Positions 28,897-37,419 are shown, counted from the stretch's first letter. The stretch: DNA of 64,000 bases from UMGS1590 sp900552455 (GCA_963931105.1 OZ007004.1:930001-994000), one strand, 5' to 3'. Numbers and translations are program-made. The notes: generated by a model from the letters alone, not told the origin.

Positions 28897-29166
28897 TTAG
28901 GCGTTGTCCGTTTCTTCGATGTAGTAGAGCACGTAAGCGCGTTCAGGATCGGTGTTGATCTTCTCCATATATTCAGGGGAGAGGGAGACTTCACCGATGA
29001 GGTTGAATGGGCTTTCGAAGTCAAAATCTTCTTCTTCGGTGCACTTGCAGATATCGAGCTGTGCGTTTGGATCTTCGTCTGGCTTGACGCCGAGGGCGAT
29101 GAACTGCGCCTTGGCGTCTTCGGCGCTGTCAGCGAAGATGATGTGGGTGTTGGTGGTATGTTGCAT
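28897..29166 (-). CDS. Small acidic protein of unknown function
   Basis: An 89-residue soluble acidic protein. I do not recognise a family. It has a strand-helix start (NTHIIFADSAEDAKAQFIALG), a Cys pair in DICKCTEEEDFDFESPF and a C-terminal ERAYVLYYIEE strand. The ATG at 29166 is chosen because GAAGGAGG lies just upstream. A terminator follows after the repeat, so it is a single-gene transcript. Confidence 0.7.
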   Translation of the reverse strand: MQHTTNTHIIFADSAEDAKAQFIALGVKPDEDPNAQLDICKCTEEEDFDFESPFNLIGEVSLSPEYMEKINTDPERAYVLYYIEETDNA

Positions 29167-29250
29167 AGAAAATGCCTCCTTCAAACTTTTATCGTCTATA
29201 GGGATTATACCACGAGATAGGTCGCCGTGGGCGAAAAAATTGGGAAAACT

Positions 29251-29278
29251 TTGCAAAGGTACTGATCTTTTGTATAAT
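29251..29278 (+). promoter_or_regulatory. Promoter of the acyltransferase gene
   Basis: TTGCAA (29251-29256) and TATAAT (29273-29278), 16-base spacing, about 30 bases before the start codon. Confidence 0.7.
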
Positions 29279-29309
29279 GGTGGAGATCACTGCGCAACAA
29301 GGAGGAGCC

Positions 29310-30338
29310 ATGACACAGAAACGTTACATACCGATCATCGATTATCTCAAAGCGTTCGCCATCGTTCTGGTAACAACAACGCACTTTTTTATGTACGACG
29401 AGAAAGATTTTCTGCTGTTTATCTACGTCATCCAGATGGGGATGCCGCTTTTCATGTTCATCTCCAGCTATAATTTTGCCATGAGCGCCACACGCCACGG
29501 TTTTACAAGCCTGGCCGATCTCTACGCGCCAGCCCAGATGAAAAAACATTTCGGCGCCATCCTGCCAGCGTATGTCCTGATGTTTGTGTTTGAATTTCTC
29601 TGGACAACGCTCGCCGGCAGCCGTTACAGTGTCGGCGAAGTTCTCTCCGCATTCATCAGCGGCGGCCTGAACGGCGGCAGCCACGGCGGCTATTTTTTCT
29701 GCATCTACTGGCAGTTTTTGCTTTTTGCGCCGCTGCTTTATCTGCTCCTGCGCCGTTATCCAACGCAGACACTATTCGCCGCGCTTGTCATCGACATGGC
29801 CTATGAATGGCTCGTCGGTGCCATCGATATTCCGCGCGATCTCAATCGCTTGCTGTTCGTTCGCTATCTTTTCATCGCCACCTTCGGCCTGTATTTCAAT
29901 CTCTATCGCAGCCGCGTGCGTCTCTGGCTCGTTGGCCTTCTCGCCCTCGCCAGCCTCACGTATATCACCGCCCTCGAATTTTACGGCCTCGATTGGCCGC
30001 TCACCACCTATTGGCTCAACACCAATGTGTACGCCAGCTTTTATTATATCGCCGTCGCCGTTTTTGCCTTCCAGTTTCTTGAGTACAAAATGCTTCACGG
30101 CCGTCTGCACGATCTCGTCAAACGCATTGGCCGCTCCACCTGGCAGATCTATCTGTTCCAGATGCTCTTTTTCCGACTTGGCTGGAGCGCGCCCCTTTCC
30201 GGCCTGCCGTTGGCCGTAGAAGTGCTCATCGGTGATGCGTTTTGCGTGGCCATGGGCTGTCTGTGGGCGTACATGGAAGGCCGCGCGCGAAAAAAATTTG
30301 CGAAAATCGTAAAAATCCTGCAAAAAAAGCTTGCATGA
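29310..30338 (+). CDS. Acyltransferase 3 family membrane protein
   Basis: A 342-residue polytopic membrane protein with about ten hydrophobic helices. The N-terminal YIPIIDYLKAFAIVLVTTTHFF, with the catalytic-type histidine at the end of the first helix, and the following FMFISSYNFA are typical of the acyltransferase-3 superfamily. That family O-acetylates or succinylates surface polysaccharides, peptidoglycan or antibiotics. ATG 29310 follows GGAGGAG. It stands alone before a tRNA gene. The acceptor is unknown. Confidence 0.85.
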   Translation: MTQKRYIPIIDYLKAFAIVLVTTTHFFMYDEKDFLLFIYVIQMGMPLFMFISSYNFAMSATRHGFTSLADLYAPAQMKKHFGAILPAYVLMFVFEFLWTTLAGSRYSVGEVLSAFISGGLNGGSHGGYFFCIYWQFLLFAPLLYLLLRRYPTQTLFAALVIDMAYEWLVGAIDIPRDLNRLLFVRYLFIATFGLYFNLYRSRVRLWLVGLLALASLTYITALEFYGLDWPLTTYWLNTNVYASFYYIAVAVFAFQFLEYKMLHGRLHDLVKRIGRSTWQIYLFQMLFFRLGWSAPLSGLPLAVEVLIGDAFCVAMGCLWAYMEGRARKKFAKIVKILQKKLA

Positions 30339-30373
30339 TCGCCCCTCATCCGCTATAATAATTCTTGCGTTGT

Positions 30374-30445
30374 TGGGGTATCGCCAAGCGGTAAGGCACA
30401 TGGCTCTGACCCATGCATTCCTAGGTTCGAATCCTAGTACCCCAG
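30374..30445 (+). tRNA. tRNA-Gln (CUG)
   Basis: A 72-base cloverleaf. The acceptor stem is TGGGGTA (30374-30380) / TACCCCA (30438-30444), the D arm contains GCCAAGCGGTAAGGC, the anticodon stem CATGG/CCATG encloses anticodon CTG at 30406-30408, and the T arm is CTAGGTTCGAATCCTAG. CCA is not encoded. This looks like a solitary tRNA with its own terminator. Confidence 0.95.
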
Positions 30446-30449
30446 TGCA

Positions 30450-30480
30450 GCACCTGTCCAATGGGACGGGTGCTTTTTTT
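30450..30480 (+). terminator. Terminator of tRNA-Gln
   Basis: GCACCTGTCC / GGACGGGTGC stem with seven T residues, directly after the tRNA. Confidence 0.9.
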
Positions 30481-30549
30481 GTATCTAAGCATTGACCATT
30501 TCCTGGCCAATCGGTATTATATTAGTAAGAAAAGGACGAGGTGAGAAGA

Positions 30550-31125
30550 ATGTTTTCTGGAAAAAAAGTTGTTTTGACCAAGCCACAGATTCAGGATGCA
30601 GACGTGCTTCAGTCGTGGTATCTTAATAAAGAATTTCGCCAGCTCTACGACGGTTATACCGGCAACTCTCTGGAGATGATCATGGAAGAGATCCGCAACG
30701 GTTCGGATATTTCTGATCCGCACGCTACCCGCGTGAATTTCATCGTCTCCACCAAGCAAAAAGGCATCCCGATCGGCGTCGCTTCCATCTCGGACATCGA
30801 CCGGCAGAATGGCCATGCCCGCATTTCTCTGGGCATCGCCGACACGTCCCGCCGTCTCGGATGGTATGGCATCGATCTCATGATCGTGCTCTGCGACATC
30901 GTTTTCTATCAGTTTGGTTTCAACCGCTGCTACATGTGCATCAACGACAACAACCAGCTCGCCATGCGCACCGCCAATAATTTTGGTTTCCGCATGGAAG
31001 GACAGCTGCGCAGCCACATTTTCACCGGCGGCGAATACGTCGACCAGTGGGTGCTCGGCCTGCTCAAGGACGAATACGAAAAAATTTCCATCGTCTCCCG
31101 TTGGAAAGCGAGACGGGAAAACTGA
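30550..31125 (+). CDS. GNAT family acetyltransferase, RimJ/SpeG-like
   Basis: A 191-residue N-acetyltransferase. The fold is visible as VVLTKPQIQDADVLQSWYLNKEF at the start, GVASISDIDRQNGHARISLGI for strands 4-5, and the C-terminal CYMCINDNNQLAMRTANNFGFRMEGQLRSHIF, the N-x-x-S/A-x-x-x-x-x-x-x-G-F motif of the RimJ/RimL/SpeG branch. Substrates in this branch include protein N-termini, polyamines and antibiotics; none is indicated here. ATG 30550 is chosen over the GTG nine bases earlier, which lies within the ribosome site. Confidence 0.85.
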   Translation: MFSGKKVVLTKPQIQDADVLQSWYLNKEFRQLYDGYTGNSLEMIMEEIRNGSDISDPHATRVNFIVSTKQKGIPIGVASISDIDRQNGHARISLGIADTSRRLGWYGIDLMIVLCDIVFYQFGFNRCYMCINDNNQLAMRTANNFGFRMEGQLRSHIFTGGEYVDQWVLGLLKDEYEKISIVSRWKARREN

Positions 31126-31143
31126 GAAAGTTGAAATGAGGTG

Positions 31144-31179
31144 TGAGGGGTTGGGTGAACCAGCTCCTCTTTTTTTTGT
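31144..31179 (+). terminator. Terminator of the GNAT gene
   Basis: An imperfect GAGG..TTGG / CCA..TCCTC stem followed by eight T residues. Confidence 0.7.
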
Positions 31180-31369
31180 GATAGCTGGATGAACGTTCAT
31201 TTGACCAATCTGGTTAAATTTGACCGCTGAATGGATTTTAAGTTGGTGAATCAGTTGGTGAATTGACTTTTAGTTGGCGGATTAAAATAGAATTGTCTTG
31301 TTCATGAGAAACATTCGGTCTGTATCCGTCAACAATCACAATTTCTCATCAACAATTGACAATTTCCAA
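31180..31369. other. AT-rich spacer with short direct repeats
   Basis: No gene seen. The words AGTTGGTGAAT, AGTTGGTGAAT and AGTTGGCGGAT occur about 18-24 bases apart (around 31241-31286), followed by AACAATCACAATTTC and ACAATTGACAATTTC words. It may be the remnant of a short tandem duplication. Confidence 0.35.
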
Positions 31370-31398
31370 TTGCACCACGCGCCCCTATTCGCTACAAT
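31370..31398 (+). promoter_or_regulatory. Promoter of the panT-coaX-rnz operon
   Basis: TTGCAC (31370-31375) and TACAAT (31393-31398) with a 17-base spacer. Confidence 0.65.
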
Positions 31399-31540
31399 AT
31401 AACAGGGTTCTGGCGGCAGTCGCGAGACGCTGCACGGACACCTGTTTTTTTATTGCGTTTCATCACGACCACAAGCCACCTGGAGCGGACAATGCCCGGG
31501 ATGGATCGCGTGCAGAACGCGATCCTGGCGAGAAAAAGCT
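31399..31540 (+). promoter_or_regulatory. Structured 5' leader of panT
   Basis: About 140 transcribed bases before the panT ribosome site. ACAGG (31401-31405) can pair with CCTGT (31440-31444) around an inner GGCAG/CTGCC-like stem, and seven T follow, so it could terminate. Further on, GGATCGCGT / ACGCGATCC (about 31502-31523) forms another hairpin. This looks like an attenuator, but it matches no riboswitch I know. A role in sensing pantothenate or CoA is inference from the downstream genes. Confidence 0.45.
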
Positions 31541-31552
31541 AGGAGGAAAATT

Positions 31553-32110
31553 ATGAGTGAACGAAACAAGAAAACCAGAAGCAAACAAAAACTGACGACA
31601 CGCCGCATGGTCATGGGCGGGGTTTTCGGCGCCATCTGTGTGGTGCTGGGCGTGAGCGGGATCGGGATGATCCCGGTGCCAAATCTCACAGGCCGCGCCA
31701 CGATCATGCATGTGCCGGTGATCCTTGCGGCGGTCCTGGAGGGGCCGCTGATCGGCGGCTTCACAGGACTGATCATGGGCGTCTACAGCCTGATGACAGC
31801 TTCCCTGGTGCCGGATCCGATCGTGACGATCCTGCCGCGCATTCTCATCGGCGTCGTCAGTGGTTTTGTTTATAAAGCCTTTGGCCGCCATCATATGCTG
31901 GGGGCGGCCTTTGCCGGCATCTGCGGCACGATCACGAACACCGTCGGCTATCTGGGGCTGGCGATCCTGTTTGGCTATCTGCCAGCGGCTGTGTGGATCG
32001 CTTCGCTGCCGCAGTTCATTGTCGAGCTCATTTTGGCGACGGTGCTGACAGTGGCGCTGGTGCGCGTCATCCTGCGCGCGATGCCAAACTACGGAGAAGA
32101 AAGAAGATAA
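31553..32110 (+). CDS. panT: ECF transporter S component, probably pantothenate-specific
   Basis: A 185-residue membrane protein with five to six helices and the pattern of ECF substrate-binding (S) subunits. The N-terminal MVMGGVFGAICVVLGVSGIGMIPVPNLTGRATIMHVPVILAAVLEGPLIGGFTG includes the small-residue helix 1 that docks to the EcfT subunit. The shared EcfA/EcfT module must be encoded elsewhere. Pantothenate specificity is inferred because coaX, encoding pantothenate kinase, follows after 24 bases. Confidence 0.82.
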   Translation: MSERNKKTRSKQKLTTRRMVMGGVFGAICVVLGVSGIGMIPVPNLTGRATIMHVPVILAAVLEGPLIGGFTGLIMGVYSLMTASLVPDPIVTILPRILIGVVSGFVYKAFGRHHMLGAAFAGICGTITNTVGYLGLAILFGYLPAAVWIASLPQFIVELILATVLTVALVRVILRAMPNYGEERR

Positions 32111-32134
32111 AAAAATGGAATGGAGGAAAGCGCA

Positions 32135-32926
32135 ATGCTTTTAGCCTTTGATACAGGGAACACCAACGTCGTTATGGGGGTTTACGAGGGCGACCGGCTT
32201 TTCTCGAGCTGGCGCTTCGCCACTGACGCACGCCGCACCGCCGATGAGTACGCGGTGCTCTGCCGCGATTTTTTCGCGACGAAAGGCCTCGGCTTTGAGG
32301 CCATCGATCAGATCATCATTTCGTCTGTCGTGCCAGATCTCACCCGCACGCTGGTGCGCATGTGCGAGGTTTATTTTGGCATTGCGCCGCTCCTCGTTGA
32401 AGCCGGTGTGAAAACCGGGCTGAAGATCCGCTACGAAAATCCAAAAGAACTCGGCGCCGACCGCATCGTCAACGCCGTCAGCGGCATCGAGCGCTACGGC
32501 GCGCCGCTGATCATCGTCGATTTCGGTACAGCGACCACGTTCTGCGCGATCAACGCCGACAAGGAATACCTCGGCGGCGCCATCACCGCAGGCATCGGTA
32601 TTTCCATGGAATCGCTCTTCAGCCACGCTGCCAAGCTGCCGAAGGTTGAGCTCGTAGCGCCGGACCAGGTCATCGGCCGCACCACTGTGGATGCGATGAG
32701 CTCCGGCCTCGTGTTCGGCTACGCCGATCTCGTCGACGGCATGATCGCGCGCATCGCCCGCGAAATGGGCAGCACGCCGGAAGAAATTTTCGTCGTCGCC
32801 ACCGGCGGCCACAGCGAAACGATCTGCGTCAACTGCCGCTACGTCAACACCATCGATCCGATGCTCACCCTCGAAGGCCTGCGCCTGATCGCGCTGCGCA
32901 ACAAAGGAGGCCGTCGTCATGCTTGA
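32135..32926 (+). CDS. coaX: Type III pantothenate kinase
   Basis: A 263-residue cytoplasmic enzyme that phosphorylates pantothenate, the first step of CoA synthesis. The start MLLAFDTGNTNVVMGVYEGD carries the nucleotide-binding loop, GADRIVNAVSG is at about 110, DFGTATTFCAI at about 130, and the C-terminal ATGG is at about 232. These are hallmarks of the ASKHA-fold CoaX family. ATG 32135 follows TGGAGGAAAG. The stop overlaps the RNase Z start by eight bases, so the three genes are co-translated. Confidence 0.95.
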   Translation: MLLAFDTGNTNVVMGVYEGDRLFSSWRFATDARRTADEYAVLCRDFFATKGLGFEAIDQIIISSVVPDLTRTLVRMCEVYFGIAPLLVEAGVKTGLKIRYENPKELGADRIVNAVSGIERYGAPLIIVDFGTATTFCAINADKEYLGGAITAGIGISMESLFSHAAKLPKVELVAPDQVIGRTTVDAMSSGLVFGYADLVDGMIARIAREMGSTPEEIFVVATGGHSETICVNCRYVNTIDPMLTLEGLRLIALRNKGGRRHA

Positions 32927-33833
32927 CGTCTGTCTGCTCGGCTGCGGCGGCATGATGCCGCTGCCCAAGCGCTTTCTCACCGCGCTGCTCGTGCGCCACG
33001 AAGGCTCGAACGTGCTCATCGACTGCGGCGAAGCCACACAGGTGGCGCTGCACATGAGCGGCTTCAGCACGAAAAACATCGACCACATCCTTTTCACCCA
33101 CTACCACGGCGACCACGTTGGCGGGCTGCCAGGGCTGCTCATGACCATCGCCAACAACCACCGCACCGAACCGCTGCATCTCTGGGGCGGCAAAGGGCTC
33201 GAGCGCATCGTGCGCGGGCTCACCGTGATCTGCGGACCGCTCCCGTTCGAGCTTGTGCTGCATGAGCTGCCGTTCAAGGAACCAGCCACTTTCACCACCG
33301 GTGCGCTGGAGTGGACCACCCAGCCAGTGAAGCACCGCGTGCCCTGTCTCGCCTACAGCTGCCATCTGCCGCGCGCCGGTCGTTTCGATGTGGAGCGGGC
33401 GAAAGCCTGTGGCATTCCTGTGCAGCTTTGGAGCATCCTGCAAAAGGGCGAGCGCGTCGAGCACGACGGCAGGATCTTCCAGCCAGAGGACGTGCTCGGT
33501 CCGGCGCGGCGTGGTCTGCGTCTGAGCTACGCCACCGACTGTCGCCCAGCGACGGCGCTCGCCGAGCTTGTGCGCGAGAGCGACCTTTTCGTCGCCGAAG
33601 GGCTCTACGGCGATCCCGCCAAACAGCCCGACGCTGCCGCCAAGGGCCACATGGTCTACACAGAAGCAGCCGCCCTCGCCTGCGAAGCGAACGTGCGCGA
33701 GCTTTGGTTCACCCACTACAGCCCGGCCATGCTCAATCCCAAAGAATTTCTGCCGCAGGCGCGGGAGATCTTCGAAAACTGCCACATTGGCCACAATCTC
33801 AAGACCACCACGCTGCGTTTTGACGAAAAATAA
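32919..33833 (+). CDS. rnz: Ribonuclease Z
   Basis: A 304-residue metallo-beta-lactamase-fold endonuclease that removes 3' trailers from tRNA precursors lacking an encoded CCA. The metal motif THYHGDHVGG is at about residues 60-69. Other ligands lie in YATDCR (about 205-210) and FTHYSPAM (about 265-272). PxxxRFLTALLV at the N-terminus is a common RNase Z feature. The solitary tRNA-Gln in this window lacks CCA, so such an enzyme is required. It is translationally coupled to coaX. Confidence 0.92.
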   Translation: MLDVCLLGCGGMMPLPKRFLTALLVRHEGSNVLIDCGEATQVALHMSGFSTKNIDHILFTHYHGDHVGGLPGLLMTIANNHRTEPLHLWGGKGLERIVRGLTVICGPLPFELVLHELPFKEPATFTTGALEWTTQPVKHRVPCLAYSCHLPRAGRFDVERAKACGIPVQLWSILQKGERVEHDGRIFQPEDVLGPARRGLRLSYATDCRPATALAELVRESDLFVAEGLYGDPAKQPDAAAKGHMVYTEAAALACEANVRELWFTHYSPAMLNPKEFLPQAREIFENCHIGHNLKTTTLRFDEK

Positions 33834-33861
33834 TTTTCAGCGCACAATCAACAACTCGCTG

Positions 33862-33891
33862 TTGACAGCCGTCAGCGCCGGATGATATACT
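33862..33891 (+). promoter_or_regulatory. Promoter of the manganese riboswitch/TerC operon
   Basis: TTGACA (33862-33867) and TATACT (33886-33891), 18-base spacing. Confidence 0.8.
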
Positions 33892-33907
33892 TTCATCAAC
33901 CCAAATT

Positions 33908-34056
33908 GCAAAGGGGAGTAGCACTGGCCCTCGCGCCAGAGACAGCGTCGTCACCTCGTGATCTTCACCGGTGCTGTCATAGAAGGAATGACCTTTGATT
34001 GCAAGACCTTTGCCTTCCTTGTTGGTATGCAAGAAAGGCAAAGGCCTTTTTTGTGC
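33908..34056 (+). promoter_or_regulatory. yybP-ykoY manganese riboswitch with terminator
   Basis: The hallmark AAAGGGGAGTAGC (about 33910) is followed by GCCAGAGACAGCGTCGTCAC and later CACCGGTGCTGTC, the two conserved arms of the yybP-ykoY Mn2+ aptamer. A terminator hairpin, CCTTTGCCTT / AGGCAAAGG, with six T follows at about 34008-34050. Mn2+ binding would be expected to favour read-through into the TerC-family exporter genes. Confidence 0.92.
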
Positions 34057-34086
34057 AAAAAACGTCATTTGTAAAGGAGAAAAACA

Positions 34087-34917
34087 ATGGATCTCACACT
34101 CTTAGGCGCATTGGACACCGGGATGATCATCCAATATCTCTTCGTCCTCGTCATGCTCGTTGCCATGGAAGGGCTGCTCTCCGCCGACAACGCCCTCGTG
34201 CTCGCCGTCATGGTGCGGCCGCTGGCGCCGAATCTGCGTCAGAAAGCGTTGTTCTACGGTCTCGTCGGGGCTGTCGTGCTGCGTTTCGTCGCGCTCTTCT
34301 TCGTCTCGTTCCTCGTCAATATCTGGCAGGCGCAGGCCATCGGCGCAGCGTATCTGATCTACGTCGGCGTGCACAACATCTACAAGTATCAGAAGGCAAA
34401 GAACGAAACCGGTTCGGAAACGTCCAAAGACAAACTGCCGGAAGATGCCGACCGCAATTATATCTACAGCAAGAAGGAATTCTGGAAGGTTGTCGCTAAG
34501 GTCGAGATCACCGATATCGCCTTTGCCGTCGATTCCATCCTTGCTGCTGTGGCTCTGGCGATTTCTCTTCCGGAGACCGGCTGGGCCCACATTGGCGGCA
34601 TGGACGCAGGCCAGTTCCTCGTTGTTCTCATTGGCGGCCTCTGCGGCGTCGTGCTGATGCGTTTTGCTGCCACTATTTTTGTCAAACTTCTCGACAAACG
34701 TCCAAAACTCGAGCTCGCTGCTTTTCTGCTTGTCACCTGGGTTGGCGTCAAGCTCATCGTCGTCACCCTGGCACATCAGAATGTTGCCATTCTGCCGCAC
34801 GATTTCCCAGAAAGCACCCTCTGGCACGTTATCTTCTACGGCATGATGATCCTCATCGCCCTCTGGGGCTGGTTCTCGTCTAAGCCGAAGGAGACCACAG
34901 ACAGCCAGAAAAAATAA
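34087..34917 (+). CDS. TerC-family membrane protein, probable manganese exporter (copy 1)
   Basis: A 276-residue integral membrane protein of the TerC/Alx/YkoY family, with about seven helices. Conserved features are MEGLLSADNALVLAVMV near residue 27, with the functional acidic residue in SADNA, and a repeat of that motif, AFAVDSILAAVALA, near residue 147. It is preceded by the Mn2+ riboswitch. Family members export manganese, often to supply secreted metalloproteins. A very similar paralogue follows 105 bases later. Confidence 0.92.
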   Translation: MDLTLLGALDTGMIIQYLFVLVMLVAMEGLLSADNALVLAVMVRPLAPNLRQKALFYGLVGAVVLRFVALFFVSFLVNIWQAQAIGAAYLIYVGVHNIYKYQKAKNETGSETSKDKLPEDADRNYIYSKKEFWKVVAKVEITDIAFAVDSILAAVALAISLPETGWAHIGGMDAGQFLVVLIGGLCGVVLMRFAATIFVKLLDKRPKLELAAFLLVTWVGVKLIVVTLAHQNVAILPHDFPESTLWHVIFYGMMILIALWGWFSSKPKETTDSQKK

Positions 34918-34936
34918 ATTGCATCACTACCGCGCG

Positions 34937-34973
34937 CCTTGCCCCGTCCACCGCTCAGTCGGACCGGGCAAGG
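34937..34973 (+). terminator. Intercistronic hairpin between terC copies
   Basis: CCTTGCCCCGTCC (34937-34949) pairs with GGACCGGGCAAGG (34961-34973), but no clean T run follows. It is probably a weak terminator or a processing/stabilising stem. Confidence 0.55.
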
Positions 34974-35022
34974 CTGCGCTGTTCTTATCGCACATCTATC
35001 ACGAAAAAAGGAGTTCTGAATA

Positions 35023-35838
35023 ATGGAATGGTTATCGCTCGGCGCTATGGACGCCGGACTCTGGATCCAGTACATCGCCATCTTTTTTGTGCTCGTCGCC
35101 ATGGAAGGGCTGCTCAGTGCCGACAACGCCCTCGTGCTCGCTGTCATGGTGCGGCCGCTTTCGCCAAACCTGCGCTCCAAGGCCCTCTTCTATGGTCTCA
35201 TCGGCGCTGTCGTGTTGCGCTTCACTGCACTCTTCTTCGTCAGCTTCCTCGCCAACGTCTGGCAGGCCCAGGCCGCCGGCGCCCTCTATTTGATCTACGT
35301 CGGCCTCCACAACCTCTATAAATACCGGAAAGAGAAAGCGGAAGGCACCAGCGAAACCGAGGACCTGCCAAAAGGTGAACCAGAGCACTATCTCCACAGC
35401 CGCAAGGATTTCTGGCTCACCGTCGCTAAAGTCGAGTTTACCGACATTGCTTTCGCTGTCGACTCCATCCTCGCTGCCGTTGCCATCGCCATCTCTCTGC
35501 CACCAACCGGTTGGGGGCACATTGGCGGTATGGACGCCGGCGAATTCATCCTCGTGCTCGCAGGCGGCCTTTGCGGCGTGGTGCTGATGCGTTTCGCCGC
35601 GACGATTTTCGTCAAGCTGCTCGACAAGCGGCCAAAGCTCGAAGTCGCCGCTTTTCTTCTTGTCACCTGGGTCGGCATCAAGCTTGTCGTCGTCACCCTC
35701 TCTCACGAAGCCATCGGCGTACTGCCCGCAGAATTTCCGGAAAGCACCCTCTGGCATGTCATTTTCTTTGGCGTGATGATCCTCATCGCTCTCTGGGGCT
35801 GGTTTTCATCTAAGCCGGACGAAGCCGGGCAAAAGTGA
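35023..35838 (+). CDS. TerC-family membrane protein, probable manganese exporter (copy 2)
   Basis: A 271-residue paralogue of the preceding gene; most residues are identical by eye, including MEGLLSADNALVLAVMVRPL and AFAVDSILAAVA. The main differences are in the linker around residues 105-125 and at the termini. Tandem duplication is the likely origin. It may share the upstream riboswitch or depend on read-through of the hairpin between the genes. The Dus gene starts eight bases after its stop codon. Confidence 0.92.
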   Translation: MEWLSLGAMDAGLWIQYIAIFFVLVAMEGLLSADNALVLAVMVRPLSPNLRSKALFYGLIGAVVLRFTALFFVSFLANVWQAQAAGALYLIYVGLHNLYKYRKEKAEGTSETEDLPKGEPEHYLHSRKDFWLTVAKVEFTDIAFAVDSILAAVAIAISLPPTGWGHIGGMDAGEFILVLAGGLCGVVLMRFAATIFVKLLDKRPKLEVAAFLLVTWVGIKLVVVTLSHEAIGVLPAEFPESTLWHVIFFGVMILIALWGWFSSKPDEAGQK

Positions 35839-35845
35839 GGTGCGC

Positions 35846-36802
35846 ATGATCGATTTTTCCACCAATCCCTATGTGCTCGCGCCCATGGCCGGTGTCACCG
35901 ACAAAGCCATGCGTCTCATCTGCCGCCGCTACGGCTGCGGCCTCGAAGTGACAGAAATGGTCAGCGCCAAAGCCCTGCACTACAAAAATAAAAAAAGCTT
36001 CGAGCTTTTTGATCTCACAGACGAAGAGGAGCCCATCAGCGTGCAGCTTTTCGGCTCCGAGCCGGAGATCATGGCCGAGGGCGCGCAGCTCGCCGTTGCT
36101 GCCGGCGCAAAAATGCTCGACGTGAACATGGGCTGCCCCGTGCCAAAAGTCGCCAACCACGGCGAAGGCTCCGGCCTTCTGCGCACGCCTGAGACCGCCT
36201 TCGCCATCATCCGCGCCATGCGCGACGCCGTCGACGTGCCGCTTTCCGCGAAAATGCGCATCGGCTGGGAGGAGCGCGATCCTGCCATCGTCGATTTTGC
36301 GCGCGGGCTCGAAGCCGCCGGCTGTGATTTCATCGCCGTGCACGGCCGCACCCGCGCCCAGTACTACACCGGCAGCGCCGACTGGAACACCATCGCCGAG
36401 ATCGTGCGCGCTGTGAACATTCCCGTCATCGCCAATGGCGACGTCGACAGCGTCGAAAGCGCCCGCGCCATCCGCGAGACCACCGGTGCCGCCGGCGTCA
36501 TGGTCGGGCGCGGCGCCCTCGGCCGCCCGTGGCTGTTCGCTCAGCTCCTCGCCGACCATCGCGGTGAACCGATCCCACCGGAGCCAGATCTCCACGAGCG
36601 CGCTCAGGTCATGCTCGACCACGCCGCCCTCGCCTGCAAATACAAAGGCGAGCGCATCGCCATGCAGGAAATGCGCAAGCAGATCGGCTGGTATGTCAAG
36701 GGCCTGCCCCACGCCGCCGCCCTGCGCCGCGACGCCTGCACCCTGAATACCTTGGACGATTTGCGTGCGTTGCTGGCGCGGGAAGGATTTCTTTCCGCCT
36801 GA
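35846..36802 (+). CDS. dus: tRNA-dihydrouridine synthase
   Basis: An enzyme of about 318 residues that reduces uridines in tRNA D-loops using FMN and NADPH. Visible features are the TIM-barrel start YVLAPMAGVTDKAMR, the QLFGSEPEIMAEGA segment, the conserved MGCPVPKVANHGEGSGLL containing the catalytic cysteine, the RIGWEERD segment, the VHGRTRAQYYTG motif and the phosphate-binding ANGDVDS and VMVGRGALGRPW. ATG 35846 is chosen over an in-frame GTG six bases earlier. It lies at the left border of an inserted segment, and a divergent copy of its last 60 or so codons occurs 7.7 kb downstream. Confidence 0.95.
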   Translation: MIDFSTNPYVLAPMAGVTDKAMRLICRRYGCGLEVTEMVSAKALHYKNKKSFELFDLTDEEEPISVQLFGSEPEIMAEGAQLAVAAGAKMLDVNMGCPVPKVANHGEGSGLLRTPETAFAIIRAMRDAVDVPLSAKMRIGWEERDPAIVDFARGLEAAGCDFIAVHGRTRAQYYTGSADWNTIAEIVRAVNIPVIANGDVDSVESARAIRETTGAAGVMVGRGALGRPWLFAQLLADHRGEPIPPEPDLHERAQVMLDHAALACKYKGERIAMQEMRKQIGWYVKGLPHAAALRRDACTLNTLDDLRALLAREGFLSA

Positions 36803-36822
36803 GCGCTCTATTGAAAACATGA

Positions 36823-36858
36823 CACACTCCTTGCAGAATGCTGCAGGGAGTGTTTTAT
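36823..36858 (+). terminator. Terminator of dus
   Basis: ACACTCCTTGCAG / CTGCAGGGAGTGT with a short loop and a T-rich tail. Confidence 0.85.
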
Positions 36859-37419
36859 TTTGCAAAGATTTAAGGAGAGCGCACTACCTCCCAAAGGGAC
36901 GCATGACAGTAACCATAGATTTACCCTTTGGAAACATCAATACCGACAGCGTTCATAGAAAAACCTCCAATACAAAGGATTTACAACCGGAAACCATCTA
37001 AACGCGTTGCCGATTCAGACTATTGCGTGACACGAACGCTCCGGCAAAGCGGTGGCTCAACCTGTTTGACCGAACACTACAACAAGGGGATGGCTGACCG
37101 TCTCTCATATGGACGTTAAAGCCCAAGGAGGGGGGCACCTCTTATTGTAGTTTAGGCACGAGGTGGAAGAAAAGCTGGATCTGAGGTCTGGCTTTCCTGT
37201 CCAAATTTATTGTAATAGGAGGATGTGTCCGGTATGGCACAAAGCAAGCGGTTTTGGCCTTGATAACTTTTCCGTCTGCAGTGACTTTGAGGAGAACGGG
37301 GCCATCGGCCTGCTGATCTACTACGCCCCGCCCCGATTCCAGGAGACGGATTGACCGCTCCGCATACCCGGCCCCATATCTGGTACAATAACGGTATCTG
37401 ACCACGAGGAGGAACCGTT
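36859..37419. other. Mobile-element-like leader region before the integrase
   Basis: About 560 bases with only very short frames. Its sequence recalls leader segments found ahead of recombinase genes in clostridial conjugative elements. It contains a 32-codon frame at 36903-37001 (listed separately) and a 43-codon frame at 37223-37354 beginning MCPVWHKASGFGLDNFSV after AGGAGG. Just before the integrase, TGGTACAAT (TACAAT at 37384-37389) is an extended -10 element. Confidence 0.45.
36903..37001 (+). CDS. Possible 32-residue leader peptide
   Basis: A short frame starting MTVTIDLPFGNINTDSVHRK, with a weak AAAGGG ribosome site. It has a non-random look and resembles short frames seen upstream of recombinases in clostridial mobile elements, but this is a memory-based impression. 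It may be a remnant. Confidence 0.3.
   Translation: MTVTIDLPFGNINTDSVHRKTSNTKDLQPETI

Noticed and set aside
31330..31361. TTGACA at 31356 as a -35 element
   Set aside because: No -10 hexamer lies at 16-18 bases; TTGCAC at 31370 pairs properly with TACAAT.
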